A stretch of DNA of 64,000 nt from Vitis vinifera (Eukaryota > Streptophyta > Magnoliopsida > Vitales > Vitaceae). Positions 49,477 to 60,483 of this stretch are shown here, one piece after another. The stretch spans positions 4,393,001-4,457,000 of the forward strand of contig NC_081822.1 in the NCBI RefSeq assembly GCF_030704535.1, read 5' to 3'. Every line of letters starts with the position of its first letter. The first letter of the stretch is position 1. The notes under the pieces are model-generated. The model did not search any database. It saw only the letters and a list, made by a program, of their open reading frames with translations, and was not told where the DNA came from. A program made the position numbers and the translations under genes.

Positions 49477-52184
49477 ATGGGTAGGTTATGCTGTTTTAAT
49501 GCCGCCTGTTCTCAGGTATGTTGGTTTGTGCTCTGTTTATTTTTCCCTTTGCTTTCATATGCTATGGAAAGTTAATCATGAGCTGGAGGAACATGGGATA
49601 TGTCTAATTTGAGACCATTGGGTGAGATATTTTGGGTGTTTTGGAGTTCGCTTTTATCTTTTTAGTAGTGTTTTCTGAACTATTGATGGGTTTGCAATTT
49701 AATATGTAGTTTTAGTGAGAACATGTTTAATTAACTTCTCTGGGTCTTAAGGAGAACCATTGATCATTTATGTTGACAATCTTTTTTTTTTTTTTTTCCC
49801 TGGTATATTTGATGAGAATTAGTGTGGATATTTTAAGTTGTTTACAGAGGATTCAGCTTCTGTAAAATAGGTAGAGGATGCAACGAAAATACTCATGAGC
49901 ACAGTTCTTTGTTTGATTTGCTAAGGGTGTTAATGCTGCAACTTGAATGTTTTTCTATCCTTACTTTCCTGCTGTAGTGTCAGGCAAGTAATGTATTGGA
50001 TTGAAACACAAGTTTTTTTTTTTTCTCTGTATCTTAATCTCAATCAGTAGAATGCAAAGCTGAGCTTGGAGGCTTTCTCATTCTTTGTGGGTTGTCCATT
50101 TTAGCTTGTAGGAGGAGCTTCCTCTTGTAGCTCTGGTAAAGGAAGAAGTCAAGAGGGTATGATCAAGTATGGTTTCAGCCTCGTAAAAGGGAAAGCTAAT
50201 CATCCCATGGAGGATTATCATGTTGCTAAGTTTGTACAGATAGAAGAACATGAGCTTGGGTTGTTTGCTATTTATGATGGCCATTTGGGAGATCGTGTGC
50301 CCCTCTACCTACAAAAGCATTTGTTTTCCAATATCCTTAAAGAGGTGGTTTACATGTTTTATATATATATATATATACTTTCTAAATATACGTATCAATT
50401 TCAATGGGGTGTTACCTTACACTTTCTGGTTCAATCATTGTAGGAAGAGTTTTGGGTTGATCCTGGAGGATCTATTTCAAAAGCCTATGAGAAAACAGAC
50501 CAGGCAATTCTTGCTAACAGTTCCAACTTGGGACGAGGAGGGTCCACTGCCGTTACTGCAATTTTGATTAATGGTCGTAGATTATGGATTGCCAACGTGG
50601 GAGATTCACGAGCAGTTCTTTCTAAAGGGGGTCAGGCCATACAGATGACCACAGACCATGAACCCAACACTGAAAGAGGCAGCATTGAGAACAGAGGTGG
50701 TTTTGTTTCAAACATGCCAGGTTCTTCACAGCTACTTTTTCTAAAAGTTTATTGTCTACATATCTCCTTGTTCCAAATTCTACATAAACTTGACTAGTGT
50801 GTTTCAGAACATTTAACTGGTTGCAATCTGATTATCATCATTTTATATGTAGGTAGGGTATTCTGGAAACAGAGTAATCTAACTCTCTTATCTGCCCATA
50901 GCCACCTTCTTGAAGAATGTGGAGATAAAGCCGAGTCCAAATAAGATAGGAGTAGGAAAAGGGTTACCTGTTGATCAAGAATTGATGCAGCATCTGGTTC
51001 CATAACAGTCCATTCAGAATTAAACAGAAATCCAAACACAGCAGCATGCACCAAAAAGGAAAAAGGAAAATTCAATTCATTAGCTTTGTTTCTTAAGAAT
51101 ACTAAAACTCTCTGCCCTATTGTTTTGGGTTCAACATAAGCTTTTTAGATCCACTTTTCTGAATAATTGGATAATGCCATAGACTTCCCTCATTATGAGA
51201 AACATCTTTCTGCGGTTTTTTTGTTTTTTTTCTTTAGTTCTTGCTTATTGCACAAGTGTCTAGCTGACCCCAAGTAACAGGAATATGAAGGTTTGTTATT
51301 GGTTCTTGTGCTCCACCTGGTTGCTGAGAAATTTAAAGAAAAGAACAGAAAATTCGAACCCCATATCTCCCATTCTATGTAAAACACAATGGAGCCACTC
51401 ATATTCCAGGGACATCCAAATGCACCTAAATCTTTTCTCTTTTGGATGTGTTTAGTTGCATACTATTGGGTTTGATTTGGAACTTTAATTTTGTGGAAAT
51501 CAAAAGGTGTTACGATATTGTGAAACTGTGTGTGAATTTTCCTTTTCTTGTATCAACTACAGAGCATCTAAGTTAGGGTCTACCAAAATTTTATTCTTGG
51601 TTTTCCAATTCAATTGTATGAAAGTATGTGAGTGAATTCTTTCTGCACCATGACATTATGCAGTTCTTCTCCAGTGACATCCTACTCAATGTAGTAATTT
51701 TGATCAACCAATTTTTGAAGTTGGGCTGATGTTCATGTAAATGTAACAGATGTCTGTTGTTACCTTTGTATCAGGAGATGTCCCCAGAGTCAATGGGCAG
51801 CTGGCTGTTTCTCGGGCTTTTGGAGATAAGAGCCTTAAATCACACTTACGATCAGATCCTGACATACAAGATACTACTCTAGATTTCAACTCTGAAATTC
51901 TAATTCTTGCAAGTGATGGCCTTTGGAAGGTAAATCATCCCAACCTTAACTTTATTTTGCCCTGTTGGTTGTAACCGTTGTTTCCATACATATAAGAAGA
52001 TCATTTTCTTGATTCCCTTTTGTTTTCCATGTGAGTAATCTAGGTAATGAACAATCAAGAAGCGGTTGATATTGTGAGAAGAATCAAAGACCCTGAGAAG
52101 GCAGCTAAGCAACTAACTGCTGAAGCACTGAGAAGAGACAGTAAAGATGATATATCTTGTGTTGTGGTTAGATTTAGGGGATAA
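49477..52184 (+). CDS. Protein phosphatase 2C (At1g34750-like)
   Basis: Mg/Mn-dependent Ser/Thr phosphatase. Exons 49477-49515, 50105-50344, 50444-50720, 51775-51929 and 52044-52184 join to 283 residues. The tiny first coding exon ([13 protein letters not shown]) continues in frame into [15 protein letters not shown], a start I recognise from related plant PP2Cs. Starting at the ATG 50159 ([11 protein letters not shown]) would lose this end. Metal-binding motifs are intact: MED (48-50), DGH (71-73), a GDSR Asp (about 147), SDG (Asp about 233) and DDIS (Asp 272/273). [16 protein letters not shown] and LAVSRAFGD are in order. The domain fills nearly the whole protein and there is no transmembrane segment. 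The paired Cys near the N-terminus (CC at 5-6) could be lipidated. It is unlike the ABA-coreceptor clade A by overall sequence; substrate unknown. Confidence 0.9.
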
Positions 52185-53754
52185 AACCTTCTAAGCCATA
52201 TTGCTTGTGCAGCACTTATCTGAAATAAGAATTTCTTTTCCCGGATGCCATTTTGTGGATTTGATCATCCGGGGATATCTTCACAAAACCCTGCTTCAAG
52301 TCTCAGAAATTGTTCAAAAAGGAAGGAAAATTTTGGGAAAGGTTCTTCTGCAATTTGTTTTCTTCACCAAGTTGTGAACTTCTGGTGTTGAGTATTATTT
52401 GATTTCATTTTGGAAGTGCTTAGGCGATCGGATATACACTATATGGTCCTTAAATTTACCCAAAAGAATAAACAGTGTGTGTAGATGAAGAGAGTATGCT
52501 TCTGGTTGTGAATAGATGAGATTTGATGATTCATAGTTCACCTATGAAAAGAACATGTGTGGTATGGGATGAAAATCTTACATTCAGCTAAGTCCTATGA
52601 GAAAACGGATAAAAATAATTTATTAAATTTAAATCTTTTTTTAATTCTATTTTCTTTCTTCTTTTTTTTTCCCTGACAATTTCCTTTAAAATTTTCAAAA
52701 ACCAAACATTTTGGTCTTGTGCCAACTGGATATAGGTCCATCTAGCTTCACTAGAGTGAGACGGACTTCTTCCCTGCACAAAAGGATGTCCAAACAGGTG
52801 GTCCGAGTACGTCCCTTCGAAGCTTAAGTCAGAATCTAACAAGAGTAAATCCAATTATTTTGAATATCAATGCGCACATTCCTTTTTTCATGCTTTTCGA
52901 GAGGTTTTTATATGACATATGACATCATCGTCACAGCATTGATTATGCATTCATACCTTTCTTTGTGCTAATGATCAACGTTGTGACGGATTTTAAGCCT
53001 TAATAAAGTGGTCAACTCCATCATCTTAACGTGGATTAGGCAATCATACCAAACAAGAGTTGCTAATTAGTGTCATTTGTTGGTTGTTGTGTAAGAATTT
53101 TGAACCATATCGTTAATTGTGTATTTACGTTTGTCAATGTTGTTGATTGCCTATAACGACTTATTGACATTGATTTTTAGGTGTAAATGTTGTTTAAATT
53201 GTCACCCAGGCATTGGGTGTGATTTATCATCTATCAAATGCCTAGAATTCTCAATTGGGTCGGTTTGTTTACTTGGAAATCTTAGTCGACTTGATTTGTT
53301 CATTTCGTCTAGCATTTGGGAAGAAAGAAATCCACATTTCTTATTACACAAGACGAAGCTTTATCTTGGTCCAAACAAATTATCTGTTTACCTTGGACGA
53401 TCAAACAGTCTTGAACTTTGAAATGACATATGGAATAAAGATTCCCACAAAACATAGTCTTAGAATTTAGGTCATTATTAAAGTGTCAAAAAATGTTTTT
53501 TTTTTTATCTCATTAAATTATAAATAATCACATGATTGAGAGAATAATATTTGCTTATATTTTATATATAAATCTCAATTATTTTTTTACTTTGATTTCA
53601 ATTTTTTATACTTTTAACTAAGTTTTTTTTATCTTTATTCAATAAACAAGATAAGCAAGATTTTTAGTTGGATTCCGTATTCAATACAAAAAGAAGACTA
53701 CCACGTCACCAATTCCAGTGGCAGAAATTGAGTACCTTAATTCCAACTCCAACC

Positions 53755-53905
53755 GAAAACCCACGTGTGGCAATATACGGTATACCCAGTAGAACATCGA
53801 AGGTAGACGGTAATTATAGTCAATAAAAGCAAAACCCTAGCCGCTCGACCATACACATGAAATTTAGGGTTTAGGGCTCACTTGTTCGGTGCATATATAT
53901 ATATA
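53755..53905 (+). promoter_or_regulatory. Promoter-like segment with G-box, telo-box and telomere-type repeat
   Basis: CACGTG is at 53762-53767, AAACCCTA at 53832-53839, and two TTTAGGG units at 53863-53876, followed by a TATATATATATA stretch near 53,890. Telo-boxes are typical just upstream of plant translation-machinery and snoRNA genes. The first ATG pair (about 53,910) opens a frame that begins MMNQRAANILSSQSLASF and stops after 28 codons. No known gene is recognised downstream. Confidence 0.5.
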
Positions 53906-55001
53906 TACATGATGAACCAGCGAGCAGCCAACATTTTATCATCGCAGAGTTTGGCTTCTTTTATTTTGGTTTGTCATATGGTGGTAGGATTATGATACTT
54001 GTCTTGTGATACTTGCCTCTCCTTTCGGCTTCAAGGGCTTAGAGATCTGATGATCGATTTCTTGATGGCTTTGTTCTAGAGGCATATATTTATTTCCATT
54101 CAAAGTTTTTGTTTTCCAGAGTTTGCCTTCTTTGGTTCTCTGGATGCGCTTTGTTTGGTACATTTCGTTTCTTAATATCTTGACCCAGTTCATTTTCATT
54201 TTTGTTTTAATAATTTTATATGCTCCACTGGGCTGTGCTTAGAGGGCTGAAAGCCTGAAACATACCGGGGAAGCTTTTGAATCTTAGATCCCTTTTTGAA
54301 TCTTGGATCTTAGATCTCTTTTCTGGGCATTGGTGGTGACTCTGTGTTCCGATGCCTGTTTTGATACCACCATTGGTTTGCATAAATTTGATTTCAAAAT
54401 TTCTTTTGCTAATACTAACCAATGGTGTTCTCAGGACATGCCTTATGTTCACAACAGAATCGCATGCTAAGCTTCATTTGGGAGGTTTTGATCAGGATGA
54501 TTATTTTTTAACCATTCCAATTGGACACTCTCTTCCAAAGTCGGTAGAGAGTAATGTAATTTGACCCATATGTTAGTTCCATCCCACTCCTTGAATCAAT
54601 CAAAACCAATGGACCAATATAATCCAAACTCCCATAATGGAAGAGTTACCTAAATACCATTTGTCTCCGATGTTATTGTACTGCTATTTGCCTTATCTGA
54701 CTATCTTATTGGGTGGACTTAGGGTTAACAAGCATATCTTTATGAATCTTATGATCTTCCTTTTAAGAAAACAGATCTCATGGTCAGCAACATGAAATGT
54801 TTTTAGTTGCTAACATAGTATGATGTTATGTCATGAATTGTAACTTCTCATTTTTGGGAATCAAACTAGGAGGGAAAAAAATTGTATAAAAAGGGTTATA
54901 TGCTCTTACTAATTTTGCTGAACAAATGTGGAGGAAAATAGTTGGAATATAAGTTATATAAAATATATTTGGTTCTTGGAACGCTTTGCTGTTAATATTA
55001 A

Positions 55002-55246
55002 AACTTTGTTTGGTTTCTGGAAAATCTAAGATAAAACAGGGGAATAGGATAAGATAAGAAGACATGGAGAAAAATTAATATCAACTAGAATTCATTTAAT
55101 TTATTTTAACTCTTTTACAGTTTGAAAAGGTCTGCTTTTAATTGTATTATATATTTTACTATTTTTTTAGTAAAACAAAATGCAGAGAATCATTTTTTTA
55201 GTATATTTATTCCTTTTATGGTATTTTCCTAGAACTAAACATATCA
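55002..55246. mobile_element. MITE copy 3, PIF/Harbinger (Tourist)-like, shorter and older
   Basis: It begins AACTTTGTTTGGTTTCTGG and ends with the complement of TGATATGTTTAGTTCTAGG. TAA flanks both sides (54999-55001 and 55247-55249). It is 245 bases. The ends match the family (GGCTGTGTTTGGTTCC) with several changes, and the interior is shorter than in copies 1 and 2. Confidence 0.65.
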
Positions 55247-57377
55247 TAAAGGTATGGATCTGCCTACTGGTGATTCAGTGTTTCTAACAATTAGGTTGTT
55301 GCAATTGGTTAAGCAATTTTGGAAAATCAGATATTTGTAACTCTGCAACAATTTCAAAGGCTTAAGTTTCTTGCTTTGCCATGGGAGGAAAATGAGAGAA
55401 TAGTAGTATGGAAGTATGGGTAGAAGGTTGGTAGGTTGTCTATGGCCTGATCCATTCTTCTTGAATGCTGATTAGAGATCAAAGCCCCAGGCAGAGGAAC
55501 AAAGAGCGATGCAGCTTGCAGTCAAGGAGGAAGATCGACAACCCAAATGAAAGAGCATATCACAAAGACAGGTGCACTGCAATTACCCCCCAATTGAGTA
55601 GATTGAATATCTATTAGAAGTATGAACAATTGCAATGCGGTCAATTGAAGTGCTTTTTAGGTCTTTTTGTTGTATCAGCTCCACTACAATGCCATGAAGA
55701 TGCTGTGCTTGATTGAAACTTTATAAACAAAATATTAGATATATTGAAGGATCTGCATAGTGACAATCCAACTCACTTCCTTTAAAGACATCATAATCTA
55801 TTTCACCTTAGACATTTGTTATCTATATGGATGGTATAAGCGCTCAAGCAAGAATTATTTGCATGAAATCCGAACTAAACAATCGGTGATATACTAGATA
55901 AGATGGAGTGTGAATAAGTAAACAACATCAAAGATTCTTCATGCAAACGGAAGTTTGAAATATTTTAAATACATTCAAAATATTTTTAATATCAAATTCT
56001 AGTTGATTTCAATTAATTTTAAGATCAAATTAAACTTAAGGTGTAATGTAAACTCAAATTAATTGGGTTTTGGGTTCGAAATAAACACAAATTATAATTG
56101 GATTGAGGATTAAAAAAAGGTTACTAAGTTGGATCAAAACTAATCCATAAAAACTAAACCAAATTAACCTTAAAAGACTTGGTTTGATTCAATTTTTTAT
56201 TCTAAATATAGTTGTTTTGGTTTCTATCACGTATAAACAGACTATATCGGCTCAGTCCATGGCATCCTCCTCTTTTTGGATTCAAGAGCAGTCTTCTAGG
56301 CACTAGGAAGTAGCCGAATCTTCTCCTTCTGATCTTTCATCTCCCTGGGACTCTCAGCCCTCTAACTAACTAGTCTAATGTTCACAACATATTCCTATGA
56401 AGAGTAATACCATTACCGAGAAACTGGGGGTAGCATCCCCATTTTATATATTGTATTGTACATGCAAATTCCCACAAAAAAAAAAAAAAAAATTCACTAT
56501 CACTTACATCTACTAGAGAAAGCGACAACAAAATCGAAGAGTCTGTTCATGCACCAATTATTTCCCTACCAAAGGATTTGGATGACTTATTTTTTAGTTG
56601 TAATCTTGATTGCAGCTGTGGAATTCGTTTTAGTATATTAAATAGGTCGATCAGATCATCTGTTCTATCGTATTTTCCTTAATGTTACTTCGCATCGACA
56701 GATTACATAGTATCCTTCAGCACTTTCGAGCAATTCTTGTTCGCCAAAGAAAGTATCATATTCGTCTAACCCATGCCTATTGGACTACTAAAGGCATGGT
56801 GAATAGGTTGTATCTTTGATTTTTTAAAATAAAAATATACAAAATTGGGCACTCGCCCAATCGATCACTTCTTCTTGTCCTCGTGGTAGGCCACTGCTGC
56901 CTACCACCTAATATGCCCAATGCCCACTGCCTACGCGCCACTGCTCACTCTAATGCGTAATAAGTAGGCAGATGCTTAGGTGCAGCTCAAAGGGGTGCAC
57001 ACCCCGCGTTAATTGCACCTTTTAAATAAACATTTATTACTGCTATTGAAGGAGGGAGAAGAAACGTAAATGTAAAACACATTGCCCTACATGTCCACAT
57101 GGGCCAAGGCTTATTTGAAATACAATTCAATGCGATGAAATCATGAAACCACCGGTCCACCACCGACTTCATTTCATATGCTTTCCATTCCCCATGTTTC
57201 CAAATCCATCTTATCTAATCCACCTAACCAAATCACATAACACCCAAAATGATTAAAGAGGGTAGATGAATCAATCAAGTAGAACGTGGCATATTTCCAT
57301 CACTGACCCCATTGGATGAGCTGGCTGGGTCATTCTCCAATTTTTATTAGTTGAATAAAGGGCAGCTCCAAGATTTG

Positions 57378-57405
57378 GTACTGGCAGACTGGCAGACTGG
57401 CAGTG
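57378..57405 (+). repeat. Short tandem repeat of ACTGGCAG
   Basis: Three to four consecutive ACTGGCAG units, seen directly. Non-coding, about 700 bases upstream of the hydrolase gene. Confidence 0.85.
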
Positions 57406-58106
57406 GACATCTAAGTCGATTTATTCAAGTTATTGGTCCCGGAATGCTTCCTATTGTCTTGGATGGAAATGAGTGCTTATTATCAAGGCACATGAGTTTG
57501 TATTTGTATTAAAGTTGTTCATTCTCTCTACCTAGAAGTATACCTTCAAGTATGATTCGTGCATATGAAAGAGATGTTTTTGTAATTAAGGAGAACGAAA
57601 GAGGCTAATACGGTGGGAGGTTTGCCCTGAAGTGATCCAGCCTCATAAAATCTCTTATCTTCAATGCCACAACAGATGAACATGTGCTTCCACCTAATTG
57701 GTGGATGGCCATCCTGCTCAACCATAAGTCCATATTCCATATCGGTATTAATACGTGTGGCTATTGTTTTTTCCAATTCTTGAACGGCGTCAAAATTAAA
57801 TAGACAGAGTAAACAAAAAATTTTGGTTTAAAAAAAAAGTTTGTGATTTTTGACTGGGAAAAAGATGCCCAAAAAAAACACAGAATCTATATCGAGAGGT
57901 TATGAACACGTGATCCGAATGTTATGGTCGTGGCGTCGGCTTTGACGTTTCCTTTCTGGCTTCTAGAGTTTTTTAGTCTCTGCTTTCCTACGCTGTCTGC
58001 AACCTAAGTATTACAATGGCTTTTCCCCATACCTAAACACCATGTGCTTTTAGTAGCGTATACGAGGCCTGAACTTCACTCCATCCATTTCAATCTGGGG
58101 ATCCTA

Positions 58107-59347
58107 ATGTCCTGCTTCAGCTTCACCGCAACAAGAGACTGGTGCTATCGCTCCATCTTCACCAAATCGGGTCTTCGATCCACCATCACCGATCTTGGCG
58201 ACGGCACAGTCATCCACTGTTGGGTCCCCAAGACCCGTAAAGAATCCAAACCCAACCTGCTCCTCATCCACGGCTTCGGAGCCAACGCATTGTGGCAGTG
58301 GGGCGACCTCATCCCCTACCTGGTCCCCTACTTCAACGTCTACGTCCCAGATCTCCTCTTCTTCGGGGACTCCTACACCACTAGACCCGAGCGGACCGAG
58401 TCGTTCCAGGCCCAGTGCGTGATGCGGGTGATGGAAGCGAAGTCGGTGAAGAAGATGAGTTTGATCGGACTGAGTTATGGTGGTTTTGTGGGGTACAGTA
58501 TGGCGGCCCAGTTTAAAGAGGCGATAGAAAGAGTGGTGATATGCGGCGCCGGGGTGTGCTTGGAGGAGAAGGATTTGGAAAAGGGTTTGTTTAAGGTATC
58601 GCATATAGAAGACGCTGCCAGTATATTGTTGCCCCAAACGCCCGAGAAGCTGAGGGAACTGCTAAGTTACACTTTCTACAAGCCTCCAAGGGGCTTACCT
58701 TCTTGCTTGCTCAATGACTTCATTCAAGTAAGTTGCTTGGATATTACATTTTCTCTTTGGTGTTTTCTTCTTTTTAGAATAATTCAAAATGTCAGACTCC
58801 AAATATCACAAAATTTGATCAGTTGTTATTATTATTATTGTTATTGGTTACTTGATATATTTATTCTCTAATACAGACATAAGACTGGCAGGTAATGTGC
58901 ACGGAATTTGTAGAAGAGAGAAAAGATTTGATTCGAGCTATTCCTAAAGACCGGAAACTTTCAGAGCTACCCACGATCCCACAGGTTGAATTCGGATTCA
59001 CCCAATTTACAATCCACTAATTCTATTTATATTGTCTTCATTACGTTACAAATTGCCTTCAATTGTTATGCAGCCTACCTTAATAATTTGGGGAGACCAA
59101 GATAAGGTATTCCCGGTGGAACTAGCTCACAGATTGAAAAGGTAAACTTGTATCACTATCACTGCCTACCACAAACACTGACTGGCTCAAGCCTCAATTG
59201 TTTCTCACTGTTGAGATTGTTGCTGCTTGCAGGCATTTGGGGGAAGAGGCCCAGCTTGTGATCATCAGTAACGCAGGGCATACTTTTATTATAGAGAAGC
59301 CCAAAGAAACATTCAAGTACTTGAAATCCTTTCTCATTGATAATTGA
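58107..59347 (+). CDS. Alpha/beta-hydrolase fold protein (ABHD6-like esterase/lipase)
   Basis: Exons 58107-58727, 58892-58984, 59074-59141 and 59233-59347 encode 298 residues. The oxyanion motif HGFG (55-58) follows LLLI. The nucleophile elbow is GLSYGG (Ser 123). The acid is in GDQDKVFP (Asp 246 or 248) and the base is His 277 in NAGHTF, so the triad is complete. The family includes monoacylglycerol lipases and other esterases; sequence alone does not give the substrate. The first ~25 residues (MSCFSFTATRDWCYRSIFTK) match the usual plant start, so ATG 58107 was preferred to the in-frame ATG at 58044. No clear signal peptide or transmembrane helix is seen. Exon 1 is markedly GC-rich compared with its neighbours. 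Several related plant proteins are annotated only as hydrolases. Confidence 0.9.
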
Positions 59348-60483
59348 TTTGCTTCCACCTCCCAGGCAACAAATTCTCATATGAGGACTCCCTTATACAA
59401 GGTAGAGTTCTAGATTTTTGTATTGAACTTCCTGTCACGGTTGCTAAACTATTATTACCACTGCACCTTATTTGTCAAGGTGATTAAAAGGGCATTCCCC
59501 AGGATGATCTAAATTTTTGGTTTCCAAAGGATACTTGTCAACCATTTTTATTATTTCTCCACCCATACCATATTCCATTCATCTATAAATGGGAACTAAA
59601 ATATACTGTAGAGAACGGAATTAAAGAACCGGATTATCAGTCCATTAAAGCAAGGACCAAAAATTCTTGAGGGCCCTCAAGCACACTGTTCCTGTTACAA
59701 AAGCATCCACGCCTTTGAGGAAAATGTTCATTGCAGTAAAGCCTACTCCGACACCCCATTTCCCCAGCATTTGGCTGCCATTGTATATATAAATTTTTAT
59801 CATTCATCTAAATATTATTTCAAATTCCCATTTTTTTTTATTAACTTTTCATGACGCTCTTAATTTTTTAAAAAAATTCCATCAATATCAATATTTTCAT
59901 AAAATCAAGCCACTGATTTTTCCATGAAATCGTTATTTTCACCATTACATTTAAACAAACATATGAAAAGAAATGCTCCTTCCACAAAGGTTTAAAAGAA
60001 GGCACGTGAGCAAGATTACTTGAAGCCCCTGAACAATCCTGACACAACACTCATTTTTTCAAAAGAGACAGAACTACCTACCAAAGAGAAAACGTTATGA
60101 AAAACAAATAAATTTAAATAATATAAAAAAATTCATCTAAACATATTTTTCCAGCCCCAATTAACATGCAGAAAAGGCTTAAATAAAAAAGAAACAAATT
60201 GACAACACATATTATTTGAGTTCGCAATAAGGCAACTTAATACTGAATAGAAAAATACAGCACAATAACCAAATGCAACAGATTCAGGTATGTTAAAACC
60301 AGCAGAATAAGAAGAAGAAAAAGAAGGCATAATGAGAGTCCATATGCATCCTGCTCGATAAATACAAACCAATAGTTGCCAATTCCTGTACTACTACTGA
60401 TAAGATGAAAAGTCTCCCAAGCTCCATTCCTCCATCCTTCTACGAGCTCACCCTCTCAAAGAATCACCTCTTTTGTCCCACAC
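59348..60483. other. Convergent 3' interval between hydrolase and 14-3-3 genes
   Basis: The two genes converge here. Hydrolase 3' UTR is expected from 59348 and 14-3-3 3' UTR from 60483 downward, with no ORF or repeat of note between. The sequence is AT-rich, mainly at 59,800-60,130. Confidence 0.6.

Larger units (their letters stand above)
52185..58106. other. Spacer between PP2C and alpha/beta-hydrolase genes
   Basis: PP2C 3' UTR probably extends to about 52,520. A telo-box/G-box promoter-like segment (53,755-53,905) precedes ~700 bases with no recognised frame. MITE copy 3 lies at 55,002-55,246. The rest is AT-rich sequence (53,460-53,690 and 55,850-56,220) and unassigned sequence. A 30-codon hydrophobic frame at about 56,550-56,641 is not recognised. 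Confidence 0.55.

Noticed and set aside
53908-54260. C/D snoRNA with C box ATGATGA at about 53,909
   Set aside because: CTGA candidates are 140 or more bases away and no flanking terminal stem is seen, so the box spacing does not fit.
56456-56641. Hydrophobic short frame (YQRIWMTYFLVVILIAAVEF) suspected of being an organelle gene piece
   Set aside because: It matches no plastid or mitochondrial small membrane protein I know; frames of this length are expected by chance.
58104-58637. 177-codon open frame on the minus strand
   Set aside because: It is antisense to the GC-rich first exon of the alpha/beta-hydrolase gene, whose sense frame has the full triad. The antisense frame matches no family.
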